Below, in pieces: positions 7,402 to 17,604 of a stretch of DNA of 61,623 nucleotides. Position 1 is the first letter of the stretch; each line of letters starts with the position of its first letter. Origin of the DNA: Acholeplasmataceae bacterium (lineage in GTDB: Bacteria > Bacillota_I > Bacilli_A > Acholeplasmatales > UBA5453); assembly GCA_012837645.1 (NCBI GenBank), contig DUQU01000018.1:1-61623 (forward strand), written 5' to 3'. The position numbers and the translations under genes are program-made. The notes under the pieces are model-generated. The model was given only the letters and a program-made list of their open reading frames with translations. It ran no database searches and was not told where the DNA came from.

Positions 7402-8174
7402 TGCTTCTCCTTATGGGGCATATGTTTTTTAAAAGCTTCGTAAACAGTATAAGATAATCGCATTGTAAGACCGTTTTTCATAGTTAGAATTGTAAAGGCT
7501 TTTTCATTCATATATTTGTTTTGATCGAAGAAATAATCAAAGTAAACTTGATATTTTTTATTTATTTTTACATTGGTTTTCTTAAAATCAGAACTAGTTA
7601 ATTGAAAGCTTTCAATCTCCTTTAAATTAATAATCATAATTTGATTATGAAGTGAACTTTCATCGATAGTTCTTAAATAAACAGGTTCATTTCCAGCAAG
7701 GTAAAAAGGCATTTTATAAGGGGTATTTTTAAAATAATCTTCTACGAAAACATAATAATAACCATCTGTTAATAAATAGATTTTTTTACTACGCAAGATT
7801 TTCACATGAGGGTTTTTATGTTGGCCAATATAATATAAATCAAAATTGCTAAACTCTTTAAAAGCAAACTTATAAAATGTATCAACACTAGCTAAATATT
7901 TAATAATCTTTCTCCTTTGAGGAAAAACACTTAAATAAATAATTAAAATTACCAGTATTACTGCAATAATGTAAAGCATTATTTTAAAAGGCAGTTCTAA
8001 TTCACCAAAAATAGCTGCTACAAGTGCTAAAATAGCTAAAAAAATTAAAAATATATCTCCCGTTATTTTTAAGTATGATTTTTGAATACCTAATTTTTTC
8101 GCTAATTCTTTTTCTTGTTTTTCTGTTAACGCTTGCCCAGTTTCTATTTTTAGTAAAATTGATTTAAACAACAC
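7398..8174 (-). CDS. Uncharacterised membrane protein
   Basis: I do not recognise this protein. It has a charged N-terminal segment (about 40 residues, rich in Lys and Glu), two adjacent membrane helices (about 41-57 and 65-84), then a soluble C-terminal part of about 170 residues with many Tyr, Phe and Lys and a beta-rich look. The topology suggests both ends face the cytoplasm. It sits between tatD and pncC and overlaps pncC by ATGA, so the three are probably one transcript. I chose the GTG at 8174, with AGGTG 6 bases upstream. An in-frame GTG at 8183 would add three residues but overlaps that ribosome binding site. Confidence 0.75.
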   Translation of the reverse strand: MLFKSILLKIETGQALTEKQEKELAKKLGIQKSYLKITGDIFLIFLAILALVAAIFGELELPFKIMLYIIAVILVILIIYLSVFPQRRKIIKYLASVDTFYKFAFKEFSNFDLYYIGQHKNPHVKILRSKKIYLLTDGYYYVFVEDYFKNTPYKMPFYLAGNEPVYLRTIDESSLHNQIMIINLKEIESFQLTSSDFKKTNVKINKKYQVYFDYFFDQNKYMNEKAFTILTMKNGLTMRLSYTVYEAFKKHMPHKEKQ

Positions 8175-8209
8175 TTTTATCACCTAAAACCATTTTATCA
8201 TAATTATTG

Positions 8210-8965
8210 TTATTTTATTTTTGAAAAAAGCATTTTTGCATTATCACTCGTAATTTTAATTAAATCGGCTTCGCTTATCTTCTTTAAATTAGCTAATGCT
8301 TTTAAAACATAAACAACGTTTTTAGGCTCATTTGTTTTCCCTCTATAAGGAGTAGGAGCTAAATAAGGGGAATCTGTTTCAATAAGTAACCTTTTTAAAG
8401 GGGTTTTTAAAGCGATGTTTTTAACTATTTGATCATTTTTAAAAGTAATAATACCACCGATTCCTAAATAAAAACCTAATTCGATAAACTTTTCACTTAA
8501 TTCTTCGTGTTCACTATAACAATGCATCACACCTTTTAAATGTTTTTTAGTTTTAATTAATTGATAAATTAGATCCGCTGAGTTTCTTGAATGAATGACG
8601 ACTGGCATTTTTGTTTTAATCGCTAACTCAATTTGTTTTAAGAAAACTTCTTGTTGTTTTACTAAATTATCTTTCTGCCAATATAAATCAAGACCGATTT
8701 CTCCTAAGCCCACTACTTTAGGATGATTAAGTTGTTTTTCAAGTGTTATAAAATCTAGTTTATCTGCTATTTCGCTAGGATGATAGCCGACGGTTGCGTA
8801 AACTTGAGGGTAATGTTCTGCTAATTTAAGAGCTCGTAAATTGGTTTTATTGTTAATTCCAATCGCGATAATTTTATTAACCCCTGCTAAAGTTGCTTTA
8901 TTAATAATATCTTCAACATTTTCGTACAAAGGGGCGATATTAATGTGGGCATGAGTATCAATCAT
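8210..8965 (-). CDS. tatD: TatD family metal-dependent hydrolase / DNase
   Basis: The 251-residue protein has the TatD TIM-barrel pattern. Metal ligands are visible as HAH near the N-terminus (IDTHAHIN), Glu in GLGEIGLDLYW, His in VIHSRNS, His in MHCYS and Asp in ETDSPYLAP. Members are 3'-5' DNases or general phosphoesterases; in B. subtilis the relative yabD follows metS. Here it is separate from metG and instead leads a tatD-membrane protein-pncC group. A TATAAT at 8991-8996 on the minus strand lies about 25 bases upstream. Confidence 0.93.
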   Translation of the reverse strand: MIDTHAHINIAPLYENVEDIINKATLAGVNKIIAIGINNKTNLRALKLAEHYPQVYATVGYHPSEIADKLDFITLEKQLNHPKVVGLGEIGLDLYWQKDNLVKQQEVFLKQIELAIKTKMPVVIHSRNSADLIYQLIKTKKHLKGVMHCYSEHEELSEKFIELGFYLGIGGIITFKNDQIVKNIALKTPLKRLLIETDSPYLAPTPYRGKTNEPKNVVYVLKALANLKKISEADLIKITSDNAKMLFSKIK

Positions 8966-8990
8966 TTCATTTTCCTCTTTCTTTAAAGCT

Positions 8991-8996
8991 ATTATA
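8991..8996 (-). promoter_or_regulatory. Possible -10 box of the tatD group
   Basis: A perfect TATAAT on the minus strand lies just beyond the tuf terminator and upstream of the tatD ribosome binding site (GAGG). No clear -35 at 17 bases, so the call rests on position and the single box. Confidence 0.45.
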
Positions 8997-9010
8997 ACTT
9001 ATTTTTTGAC

Positions 9011-9042
9011 AAAAAAAACACCCCTATCAATTTAGAGGTGTT
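9011..9042 (-). terminator. tuf terminator
   Basis: Minus-strand AACACCTCT and AGGGGTGTT form a 9-base stem with one G-T pair, followed by eight T. It lies 16 bases beyond the tuf stop. Confidence 0.92.
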
Positions 9043-9057
9043 ATTATTAATTGCTAA

Positions 9058-10242
9058 TTATTCAATAATTTTAATTACTGAACCAGCTCCAACTGTTCTT
9101 CCACCCTCACGAATTGAAAACTTAGTTCCCTCTTCGATTGCGATTGGGTGAATTAATTCTACAGTCATTTCTGTATTATCGCCAGGCATAACCATTTCTA
9201 CATCTTCTTTTAAGTCAATAACACCAGTTACATCGGTGGTACGGAAATAAAATTGAGGTCGATAGTTTGAGAAGAACGCTGTATGTCTTCCCCCTTCTTC
9301 TTTTGATAAAACATATACTTGAGCTTCAAATTTAGTATGAGGTTTAACCGAACCAGGTTTAGCTAATACTTGTCCACGTTCTACTTCAGTTCTAGAAACA
9401 CCACGTAATAACGCTCCAATATTATCTCCTGCTTCTCCTCTATCTAATAATTTTTTGAACATTTCTACACCAGTAACGACAGTTGTACGAGTATCTTTAA
9501 TACCAACAATTTCAACTTGTTCGTTAACTTTAATAGTTCCTCTTTCAATTCTACCAGTAGCAACAGTTCCTCTACCAGTAATAGTGAAAACGTCTTCAAC
9601 AGGCATTAAGAATGGCCTATCAATTTCTCTTACCGGATTATCAATATAATCATCAACAGCTTGCATTAATTCTAAAATAGCTTCTTGATTCTTTTCATCA
9701 CCTTCGATTGCTTTTAAAGCAGAACCACGAATTACAGGTACGTCATCTCCAGGATAATCATATTCTGATAATAATTCTCTTACTTCCATTTCGACTAAGT
9801 CAACTAATTCTTCATCATCAACTAAATCAACTTTATTTAAAAAGACAACTAGTTTAGGAACGCCAACTTGTCTAGCAAGCAAAATATGTTCTCTTGTTTG
9901 AGGCATTGGGCCGTCTGCCGCAGAAACAACTAAAATTGAACCATCCATTTGAGCAGCACCAGTAATCATATTTTTAACATAGTCTGCGTGTCCTGGACAA
10001 TCAACGTGAGCATAGTGTCTAGTTTCAGTTTCATACTCAACGTGAGATGTATTAATTGTAATACCTCTTTCTTTTTCTTCTGGCGCTTTATCAATCGCCG
10101 CATAATCTTTAACTTCAGCAAATCCTTGTTTAGACAAAACGATAGTAATCGCAGCAGTTAAAGTTGTTTTCCCATGGTCAACGTGGCCAATTGTGCCGAT
10201 GTTAACATGAGGTTTAGTTCTTTCAAATTTTTGTTTTGCCAT
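9058..10242 (-). CDS. tuf: Elongation factor Tu
   Basis: EF-Tu brings aminoacyl-tRNA to the ribosomal A site using GTP. The 394-residue protein shows all G motifs: GHVDHGKT (P-loop), the switch I region [21 protein letters not shown] and GSALKA, plus the three-domain layout ending in [10 protein letters not shown]. Codon usage and length are normal. The gene has its own promoter immediately after fusA and a strong terminator, so it can be expressed apart from the str operon. The start has AAGGAG about 10 bases upstream. Confidence 0.99.
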   Translation of the reverse strand: MAKQKFERTKPHVNIGTIGHVDHGKTTLTAAITIVLSKQGFAEVKDYAAIDKAPEEKERGITINTSHVEYETETRHYAHVDCPGHADYVKNMITGAAQMDGSILVVSAADGPMPQTREHILLARQVGVPKLVVFLNKVDLVDDEELVDLVEMEVRELLSEYDYPGDDVPVIRGSALKAIEGDEKNQEAILELMQAVDDYIDNPVREIDRPFLMPVEDVFTITGRGTVATGRIERGTIKVNEQVEIVGIKDTRTTVVTGVEMFKKLLDRGEAGDNIGALLRGVSRTEVERGQVLAKPGSVKPHTKFEAQVYVLSKEEGGRHTAFFSNYRPQFYFRTTDVTGVIDLKEDVEMVMPGDNTEMTVELIHPIAIEEGTKFSIREGGRTVGAGSVIKIIE

Positions 10243-10295
10243 TTTTATTTTCTCCTTTATTTTTAATTATTTTATTATTATAATGACTATTAGTT

Positions 10296-10324
10296 ATCAT
10301 AACTTAATTTAACTATTTTTGCAA
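10296..10324 (-). promoter_or_regulatory. tuf promoter
   Basis: A -35 TTGCAA (10324-10319) and a -10 TATGAT (10301-10296) are spaced by 17 bases on the minus strand, in the gap between fusA and tuf. A second TATAAT nearer the gene (about 10277-10282) has no matching -35. Confidence 0.75.
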
Positions 10325-10328
10325 GTTA

Positions 10329-12401
10329 TTAAGTCGTTCTAGACTTAATTATTTCTGCAATTATTTTTTGAGGTGCTTGTTCATAATAAGCGAATTGCAT
10401 TACGAATGTCGCCCTCCCTTGACTATTACTTCTTAAAGCTGTTGCGTAGCCAAACATCTCTGAAAGTGGTACTAATGCTTTTAAGTAAATAGCATTACCA
10501 GCTTTTTGTTCTTGGGCTTCTAACCTTCCTCTTCGTGAAGTAATATCACCAATAACATTACCAACATATTCAGTAGGGCTGACAACTTCGACAGCCATAA
10601 TTGGTTCTAGCAAAGTTGGGTTACAACGCTCTTTCGTCTCTTTTAAAGCCATACTAGCAGCAATCTTAAATGCTAATTCCGAAGAGTCCACTTCATGATA
10701 AGAACCATCAAAGAGGGTTGCTTTTAAATCCATAATTGGATAACCAGCAATTATCCCACCATCTAATGAATCTAAGAGACCTTTTTCTACCGCGGGAATA
10801 TATTCCTTAGGAATTACTCCGCCAACTATCTTACTAACAAACTCAAAACCTTTCCCTGGATTCGGTTCAAAACGAATTTTAACATCTCCGTATTGACCTC
10901 TTCCTCCTGATTGACGAATAAATCTTCCTTCAATTTCAGCTGGTTTTAAAATTGTTTCTCGATATGAGACTTGCGGTTGACCGACATTAGCATCAACTCT
11001 AAATTCTCTTTTCATTCTATCGACAATAATTTCTAAATGTAATTCACCCATACCAGAAATAATAGTTTGACCTGTTTCTTTATCGGTATAAGTTTTAAAA
11101 GTGGGGTCTTCTTCTTGGAGCCGAACAAGAGCATTAGCCATTTTATCTTGATCATTTTTGGTTTTAGGTTCAATGGCGATACTAATAACTGGTTCTGGAA
11201 ATTTCATCGCTTCTAAAACTGCATTCGTTTTTCCAACTCCTAAAGTGTCACCAGTAGTTGTTTCTTTAAGGCCGATAACGGCGGCGATATCTCCAGCATA
11301 AACAGTTTTGATTTCTTCGCGGTGATTAGCATGCATTAATAATAGTCTTCCTAATCGTTCTCGGTGTCCTCTCGTAGTATTAACAATATAAGATCCGCTT
11401 TCTGCTTTTCCTGAGTATACTCTAAAAAACGTTAATCTTCCTACAAAAGGATCAGTCATCACTTTAAACGCTAAAGCCATAAAAGGTTCCTCATCTTTTG
11501 GCTTAAAAATCATCTTATCACCATTTGGAAATAAACCTTCAATCGCATCAACATCTTTTGGTGAAGGTAAATAATCGATAATAGCGTTTAATATTAATTT
11601 AACTCCTTTGTTTTTAAAAGCAGTTCCACAGAAAACTGGGAAAAAGTCTACTAATAAAGTTCCTTTTCTAATCGCTCTTTTAATAACTGAAATTGGTATT
11701 TCTTCTCCTTCTAAATAAAGGATCATCAATTCCTCATCATAATCAGCAATCGTTTCAAGCAAATGTTTTCTTTTTTCCAACGCTAACTCTTTAAGTTCTT
11801 CTGGTATTGGTATTTCCTTCGATTCTTCCTCAGGTAAACCATCATATTGATAAGCTTTCATCTCGATTAAATCAATAATTCCTATAAAATCATTTTCAGC
11901 ACCAATAGGCCACTGAACAGCTTCGGCTTTTACTCCTAATCTTTTATGAATGCTTTCGATTGAATAAGCAAAATCGGCACCTGTTTTATCCATCTTATTG
12001 ACGAAAATAATACGTGGTACTTTATAATCAGTCGCTTGGCGCCAGACAGTTTCTGTTTGCGGTTCCACACCTGCTTGGGCGTCAAGCACCGTCACTGCAC
12101 CATCTAAAACACGAAGCGATCTTGATACTTCAACTGTAAAATCAACATGACCTGGGGTATCGATAATATTAAGACGATAATCATTCCAATAAGCGGTTGT
12201 TGCTGCACTAGTAATTGTTATCCCTCGTTCTTGTTCTAACTCCATCCAGTCCATTTGTGAAGCTCCATCGTGGGTTTCACCAATTTTATGGATTTTATGA
12301 GTATGAAACAAAATACGCTCAGTAGTTGTCGTTTTACCCGCGTCAATATGAGCCATTATGCCGATATTGCGGGTTTTTTCTAATAAATGACTTCTCGGCA
12401 T
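10329..12401 (-). CDS. fusA: Elongation factor G
   Basis: EF-G is the translocase of the ribosome. The protein (690 residues) starts [20 protein letters not shown] with P-loop AHIDAGKTT, then DTPGHVDF and [10 protein letters not shown], and has the full set of domains through the C-terminal region that includes [17 protein letters not shown] (given by its ends). I chose the ATG at 12401: AGGTGG at 12412-12407 is a well-placed ribosome binding site. The in-frame GTG at 12410 overlaps that site. The start lies two bases after the rpsG stop. Confidence 0.98.
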   Translation of the reverse strand: MPRSHLLEKTRNIGIMAHIDAGKTTTTERILFHTHKIHKIGETHDGASQMDWMELEQERGITITSAATTAYWNDYRLNIIDTPGHVDFTVEVSRSLRVLDGAVTVLDAQAGVEPQTETVWRQATDYKVPRIIFVNKMDKTGADFAYSIESIHKRLGVKAEAVQWPIGAENDFIGIIDLIEMKAYQYDGLPEEESKEIPIPEELKELALEKRKHLLETIADYDEELMILYLEGEEIPISVIKRAIRKGTLLVDFFPVFCGTAFKNKGVKLILNAIIDYLPSPKDVDAIEGLFPNGDKMIFKPKDEEPFMALAFKVMTDPFVGRLTFFRVYSGKAESGSYIVNTTRGHRERLGRLLLMHANHREEIKTVYAGDIAAVIGLKETTTGDTLGVGKTNAVLEAMKFPEPVISIAIEPKTKNDQDKMANALVRLQEEDPTFKTYTDKETGQTIISGMGELHLEIIVDRMKREFRVDANVGQPQVSYRETILKPAEIEGRFIRQSGGRGQYGDVKIRFEPNPGKGFEFVSKIVGGVIPKEYIPAVEKGLLDSLDGGIIAGYPIMDLKATLFDGSYHEVDSSELAFKIAASMALKETKERCNPTLLEPIMAVEVVSPTEYVGNVIGDITSRRGRLEAQEQKAGNAIYLKALVPLSEMFGYATALRSNSQGRATFVMQFAYYEQAPQKIIAEIIKSRTT

Positions 12402-12403
12402 AA

Positions 12404-12874
12404 CTACCACCTATAATGCGCAAAAGCTTTATTAGCTTCAGCCATTCTATGAATGTCTTCTTTCTTTTTAACGGCTGCGCCATGACCTTTAGCTGCATCC
12501 ATAATTTCCTTTGCTAATCTTTCTACCATTGTTTTTTCATGTCTTAATCTTGCATATTGAACAAGCCATCTTAATGCTAAAGTTTGTTTTCTTTCTGGTC
12601 TAACTTCGCTTGGAACTTGATAATTTTGTCCACCAATACGTCGTGAGCGAACTTCTAAAATAGGGGTAATATTATTAATCGCCTCTTCAAAAACCGCCAT
12701 TGCATCTTGTCCAGACTGTTGTTCAACAAGTTCAAATGCACTATATAAAATTGATTGTGCTGTACCTTTTTTACCATCAATCATTATCGAATTTATTAGT
12801 TTTGTAATTAATTTTGAATTATAAATTGGATCCGGTAATACATCTCGTTTGGGGACACTACCTTTTCTTGGCAT
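12404..12874 (-). CDS. rpsG: 30S ribosomal protein S7
   Basis: The 156-residue protein begins [20 protein letters not shown] and has the S7 core [20 protein letters not shown] (cited by its ends). S7 nucleates assembly of the 30S head by binding the 16S rRNA 3' major domain. It follows rpsL in the str operon after a gap of 34 bases that carries an AAAGGAGG ribosome binding site. In E. coli S7 regulates its operon; no equivalent structure is evident in this short gap. Confidence 0.98.
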   Translation of the reverse strand: MPRKGSVPKRDVLPDPIYNSKLITKLINSIMIDGKKGTAQSILYSAFELVEQQSGQDAMAVFEEAINNITPILEVRSRRIGGQNYQVPSEVRPERKQTLALRWLVQYARLRHEKTMVERLAKEIMDAAKGHGAAVKKKEDIHRMAEANKAFAHYRW

Positions 12875-12908
12875 ATAAATCCTCCTTTCACATTTTTCTT
12901 TTCTTTAA

Positions 12909-13325
12909 TTATTTTGTTTTGGGCTTTTTAGCACCATATTTCGAACGCGCTTGCATCCGATTAGCAACACCAGATGTATCTAGCGTTCCTCTAACAATAT
13001 GATAGCGAACTCCAGGCAAATCTTTCACACGGCCGCCACGTACTAAAACAACACTATGTTCTTGTAGGGAATGACCAACGCCAGGAATGTAAGCATTAAC
13101 TTCAACACCATTTGATAAACGTACTCTTGCATATTTTCTTAAGGCTGAGTTAGGTTTTCTAGGAGTCATCGTTGTAACTCTCACACAAACGCCGCGTTTT
13201 TGAGGGGAATTATATCTTGTTTCTTTTTTCTTTAAAGAATTATAACCTATCCCTAAATAAGGCGACTTTGACTTATAAACTTTATCTTTTCTTCCTTTTT
13301 TAACTAGTTGCTGAATTGTTGGCAT
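12909..13325 (-). CDS. rpsL: 30S ribosomal protein S12
   Basis: The 138-residue protein begins [16 protein letters not shown] and carries the S12 decoding loops: [15 protein letters not shown] around the Lys that confers streptomycin sensitivity (Lys present in RKPNSALRK) and [17 protein letters not shown]. It is the first gene of the str operon, behind a consensus promoter and a structured leader of about 110 bases. In that context it is a candidate target for autoregulation. Confidence 0.98.
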   Translation of the reverse strand: MPTIQQLVKKGRKDKVYKSKSPYLGIGYNSLKKKETRYNSPQKRGVCVRVTTMTPRKPNSALRKYARVRLSNGVEVNAYIPGVGHSLQEHSVVLVRGGRVKDLPGVRYHIVRGTLDTSGVANRMQARSKYGAKKPKTK

Positions 13326-13345
13326 CTTTTTCTCCTTTCTTGAAC

Positions 13346-13437
13346 CGCCACATGTCCGGGCGTTTCATCGTTTTTTCAAAAGATAATTTTGGCAATGCTC
13401 CGCCAAAATCACTTTATTTATGTTAAATATTTTAACA
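13346..13437 (-). promoter_or_regulatory. Structured leader of the str operon
   Basis: Between the promoter and rpsL the transcript contains three inverted repeats. The first is TGTTAAA and TTTAACA (13421-13437), at the 5' end. The second is TTTTGGC and GCCAAAA with an 8-base loop (13387-13408). The third is a short CGCC and GGCG (13346-13362) just before the ribosome binding site. This arrangement suggests a regulatory leader, but I do not recognise a named family. Confidence 0.5.
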
Positions 13438-13445
13438 GCGTTTAA

Positions 13446-13474
13446 ATTATACTAAATAAATTTAAATTTGTCAA
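13446..13474 (-). promoter_or_regulatory. str operon promoter
   Basis: Perfect consensus on the minus strand: -35 TTGACA (13474-13469), 17 bases, -10 TATAAT (13451-13446). It should drive rpsL-rpsG-fusA strongly. Confidence 0.95.
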
Positions 13475-13487
13475 TTAAGAAAATAAA

Positions 13488-13526
13488 CCTGCGTCCAATA
13501 ATTTTTCCACTATTGAACGCTGCTTA
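13488..13526 (-). terminator. rpoBC terminator hairpin
   Basis: Minus-strand GCGTTCAATA and TATTGGACGC form a 10-base stem with one G-T pair just after the rpoC stop, followed by an imperfect T-rich stretch that runs into the str promoter. Confidence 0.7.
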
Positions 13527-13527
13527 T

Positions 13528-16500
13528 TTAATCTTCGTAAAACTCATCTTCGTCAATATATTTAATAGGTTCTTCATATTGGAAATAAGAATCTTTTAAG
13601 ATACCCGTTCCAGCTGGAATTAAACCACCGATAATGACGTTTTCTTTTAAGCCTCGCAACTCATCGATTTTACCATGAATTGCTGCATCAGTTAATACTC
13701 TCGTAGTTTCTTGGAAAGAAGCTGCTGACAGTAATGATTCACTTGCCAATGATGCTCTTGTAATTCCTAACAACTCAATATGACCAACTGCAGGACGCTT
13801 TCTATTAATAAGCGCTTCTTTATTGGCAGTTTTAAATGTCTTAAGTGAAACCCTTGAACCTGGTAATAAATCAGTTTCGCCTTCATAAACTACAAGTATT
13901 TTTTGCAACATTTGACGAATAATTATTTCAATATGCTTATCACTAATTGTTACTCCAGTTGCGCGGTATACTTTTTGCACTTCCTCTAAAAGATATTTTT
14001 GAACCGTTTCTACATCAGTAACACGCAATAATTCTTTCGGATGGATAGGACCTTTGTTAAGTCTTTGACCTGGTAAAACATTATCACCCTTTTTAACTAA
14101 CAACTGAGCATTCGTATCTAGGGAGTATTTACTCTCTTTCGCTTTTTCATTTTTCTTAGCTTTTTCTGTTATCGTAACAATAATTCCTGTTTGTCTGTTT
14201 TCAATTCTCGTTACTTTACCTTCAATTTCTACAATCGCCGCTTGACCCTTTGGTTTTCGCGCTTCAAATAGTTCCTGAACTCTCGGTAATCCTGCTGTAA
14301 TATCAGAGGCAGAAGCCACTCCACCAGTATGGAAAGTACGCATTGTAAGCTGAGTTCCTGGTTCTCCAATTGACTGAGCAGCAACTACTCCAACCGCTTC
14401 ACCAACTTCAACAGATTTATTAGTCGCTAAATTAATTCCATAACAATGTTTACAAACACCATCTAAAGAACCGCAAGTAAGTACACTTCTAATCTCAACT
14501 TTGTCAATTCCTTCTTTAATAATTTCTTCTGCTTTTTCAGTAGTAATCAGTTCATTTTCATTTAAAAGTTTTTCTTTTGTTTTTGGATTAACAATTATTT
14601 CATTACTATAACGACCAATAATGCGGTCAATAAGTGGTACGACTAGTTTTCCATCATCGCCATAAACAGCCTCCATTACAACACCACGATCAGTTTTACA
14701 ATCTTCCATATCGACAATTAAATCTTGAGAAACGTCGACTAGTCTTCTTGTTAAATAACCCGATTCAGCAGTTTTTAAAGCTGTATCAGTAGAACCTTTA
14801 CGAGCTCCGTGAGTAGAAATAAAAAACTCGTTAACCGTTAGTCCTTCTTTAAAGTTGGCTTTAACAGGAATTTCAATAATTTCACCCGCTGGGTTATTCA
14901 TAAGCCCTCGCATTCCTAACATTTGTGCGAAGTTAGATTTAGAACCTCGAGCTCCTGAGTCATACATCATAAAAATATGGTTATCATGAGCAAATTCATC
15001 CATCACACCTTTTTCAATGTCTTCTCTTGTCTTTGCCCATTCATCGACAACTAACTTATAACGTTCTTCAGCCGTTAAGACACCATCATCAAAAAACTCT
15101 TCTAATTCTTGAATTTTAGCTTCAGCTTCAACAATCCTTTTATCCTTTTTAGAATAAACATTCATATCACTAGCAGAAACAGTAATACCGGAAATAGTTG
15201 AATATTTAAAACCTAAATCTTTTAATTTGTCTAACATTTTAGAAGTTTCATTAATTTCAAACTGCTTAAATACCTCAGCGATAACTAACGATAAGAATCC
15301 TTTCCCAAAAGGATCAGGAATTGGCATCTTGTTAATTTCTTCATAAACATTTTTACCTTTTTCAACAAAATAAACATCATTAGGTTTTACAAATAAGTTT
15401 TCTTCTGTTGGTTCATTTAAATAAGGAAAAGTCGGAGGTAATATTTCATTAAAAATCATTTTCCCTAGGGTTGTTATAAAATACTTTTCTTTTTGATCAT
15501 CAGTAAAATAATGATCAATCGAATTAGGGTCTAAGGTAATTAATGTGTTTAAACCAATATTATTATTTTTATAAGCAATATAAGCCTCATCATAACTAGA
15601 ATAAAAGTGACCTTGATTAGGTTGTTTCTCTTTTGTAAAAGTTAAATAATAGTTTCCTAATACCATATCTTGAGATGGCGTAACAACCGGCTTACCATCT
15701 TTAGGGTTTAAAATATTATTAGAAGCTAACATTAAAAGTCTCGCTTCAGCTTGAGCTTCATTGGATAACGGTAAATGAACAGCCATCTGATCGCCGTCAA
15801 AATCAGCATTAAACGCTGGCGTTACTAAAGGATGTAAACGAATTGCTTTTCCATCGATTAGTTTTGGTTCAAAAGCTTGAATTCCCAGACGGTGTAAAGT
15901 AGGTGCTCTATTTAATAAAATTGGGTGTTCTTCAACAATGTATTCAAGTGCACTCCAAGTGTCATCATCCAAAGCCTCATAACTTCTTTTCGCTTCTTGA
16001 ATAGTTCCTAATCTAACCGTTAATTCTCTAATAACGAATGGTTTAAAAAGGACAATAGCCATTTCACGCGGAATACCACATTGATGCATCTCTAAATCTG
16101 GTCCTACAATAATAACGCTTCGAGCACTAAAGTCAACTCTTTTTCCAAGCAGGTTTTGTCTAAATCTTCCTTGTTTTCCTTTTAACATATCAGACAAACT
16201 CTTAAGTTGTCTGTTTCTTTCCATAATCGCTCTTCTTCCACTTTTCGAGTTATCAATTAAAGCATCAACTGCTTCTTGTAAAAGACGTTTTTCATTCTTA
16301 ATAATCAAACGAGGAACGAAAGCCTCTTTTTGTCTTTTAAGACGATTATTTCTATTTAAAATTCTGCGATATAAATCATTTAAATCCGTAGTCGCGAAAC
16401 GTCCACCATCGAGAGCCACCATTGGTCTTAAATCTGGCGGAATAACTGGTAATACTTCTAAAACCATCCACTCTGGTTTATTATTGCTGTTTTTAAAAGC

Positions 16501-17604
16501 TTCTACTACTTCTAATCTTCTAATAACACGATCGCGTTTTTGTTTAGAAGGTGATTTAAGTTTCTTTCTTAGTGCTTTCACTTCTTTTTCTAAATCTAAA
16601 TCTTGTAATAATTTCTTAATCGCTTCGGCACCAGTCATCGCTTGGAATTTACTACCATATTTTTCATAATATAAGGAGTATTCCATCTCTGATAATATTT
16701 GTTTTTTCACTAAATCCGTTTCTCCAGGGTTTCCTGGATTAGTAACGATATAACTAGCTAAATAAACAATTTCCTCTAATTGCTTCGCTTTAATATCAAG
16801 TAATAAGGCTAGTCTTGAAGGCGAGTTTTTTAAATACCAAGCATGAACTACTGGAGCTTCTAGTTCTATGTGCCCCATTCGTTCTCTTCTTACTTTAGAT
16901 TCGGTAATCTCAACACCACACTTTTCACAAATTTGTCCTTTGTCTAAGTTGCGTTTTTTACCGCAGGCGCATTGATAGTCCTTGGTAGGACCGAAAATAC
17001 GCTCACAAAAAAGACCATCAAATTCCGGTTTTAAAGTCCGGTAGTTAATAGTTTCGTGTTTTAATACTTCACCATAACTCCACGCTCTTATTTCATCTGG
17101 ACTTGCTAACCGGATTTGTAAATGTGAATAATCTTTCGAACCATATGTTTTTACTTTTTTCTTTTTTTCTTGACGCTCGCGAACGAACTCGCTAACATCG
17201 ATAGTATCTGGTTGTTCTTCTTTTAATTCAACTTGATAAATTGTAAAAATATAATCTAATTCCGATTTAAATTCAGGATCAATTTCAATTAATGTTTGAT
17301 ATTGTTCTTTTGTTAATTTAAATAATTCTTCCGTAGTAGCGATTTTAAGATCTTCTAATTCATCTTCTAAATCTTTTCTTAACGATAGATCAAACATTGA
17401 AGTTGGGATGACATACTTCCTTAAAAGAGGAATTAAAGCTTCAAATAACTTTTCATCGTCTCGGAAAATATACTTTTTGATTTGGGTTAAATTAAAACCA
17501 TTCAAATCGTCTAAAGTTTCTATTCCCGATAAATGTAAAGCAGTAACAACTTCTTCCGCTAATTTTAAATTTTTAATTAAAACATTTTTAAAATTGGACG
17601 CCAT
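13528..17604 (-). CDS. rpoC: RNA polymerase beta' subunit with an unusual N-terminal extension
   Basis: The canonical beta' begins near residue 162 ([16 protein letters not shown]). Zinc Cys are at 212, 214, 226 and 229, the catalytic NADFDGD at 599-605, and the second Cys cluster is [11 protein letters not shown]. In front sit about 160 extra residues. Residues 11-66 and 71-127 each resemble the alpha C-terminal domain: [20 protein letters not shown] and DLSLR...[12 protein letters not shown] can be laid over the RpoA stretch [21 protein letters not shown] basic linker (145-152) follows. The start is firm: the ATG abuts the rpoB stop (TAAATG) and AAGGAGG lies 9 bases upstream. Total length is 1358 residues, against about 1200 in B. 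subtilis. Confidence 0.97.
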   Translation of the reverse strand: MASNFKNVLIKNLKLAEEVVTALHLSGIETLDDLNGFNLTQIKKYIFRDDEKLFEALIPLLRKYVIPTSMFDLSLRKDLEDELEDLKIATTEELFKLTKEQYQTLIEIDPEFKSELDYIFTIYQVELKEEQPDTIDVSEFVRERQEKKKKVKTYGSKDYSHLQIRLASPDEIRAWSYGEVLKHETINYRTLKPEFDGLFCERIFGPTKDYQCACGKKRNLDKGQICEKCGVEITESKVRRERMGHIELEAPVVHAWYLKNSPSRLALLLDIKAKQLEEIVYLASYIVTNPGNPGETDLVKKQILSEMEYSLYYEKYGSKFQAMTGAEAIKKLLQDLDLEKEVKALRKKLKSPSKQKRDRVIRRLEVVEAFKNSNNKPEWMVLEVLPVIPPDLRPMVALDGGRFATTDLNDLYRRILNRNNRLKRQKEAFVPRLIIKNEKRLLQEAVDALIDNSKSGRRAIMERNRQLKSLSDMLKGKQGRFRQNLLGKRVDFSARSVIIVGPDLEMHQCGIPREMAIVLFKPFVIRELTVRLGTIQEAKRSYEALDDDTWSALEYIVEEHPILLNRAPTLHRLGIQAFEPKLIDGKAIRLHPLVTPAFNADFDGDQMAVHLPLSNEAQAEARLLMLASNNILNPKDGKPVVTPSQDMVLGNYYLTFTKEKQPNQGHFYSSYDEAYIAYKNNNIGLNTLITLDPNSIDHYFTDDQKEKYFITTLGKMIFNEILPPTFPYLNEPTEENLFVKPNDVYFVEKGKNVYEEINKMPIPDPFGKGFLSLVIAEVFKQFEINETSKMLDKLKDLGFKYSTISGITVSASDMNVYSKKDKRIVEAEAKIQELEEFFDDGVLTAEERYKLVVDEWAKTREDIEKGVMDEFAHDNHIFMMYDSGARGSKSNFAQMLGMRGLMNNPAGEIIEIPVKANFKEGLTVNEFFISTHGARKGSTDTALKTAESGYLTRRLVDVSQDLIVDMEDCKTDRGVVMEAVYGDDGKLVVPLIDRIIGRYSNEIIVNPKTKEKLLNENELITTEKAEEIIKEGIDKVEIRSVLTCGSLDGVCKHCYGINLATNKSVEVGEAVGVVAAQSIGEPGTQLTMRTFHTGGVASASDITAGLPRVQELFEARKPKGQAAIVEIEGKVTRIENRQTGIIVTITEKAKKNEKAKESKYSLDTNAQLLVKKGDNVLPGQRLNKGPIHPKELLRVTDVETVQKYLLEEVQKVYRATGVTISDKHIEIIIRQMLQKILVVYEGETDLLPGSRVSLKTFKTANKEALINRKRPAVGHIELLGITRASLASESLLSAASFQETTRVLTDAAIHGKIDELRGLKENVIIGGLIPAGTGILKDSYFQYEEPIKYIDEDEFYED

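Noticed and set aside
12402-12410. GTG start of fusA at 12410
   Set aside because: It lies on top of the AGGTGG ribosome binding site that serves the ATG at 12401; EF-G proteins normally begin near MPR-x-x.
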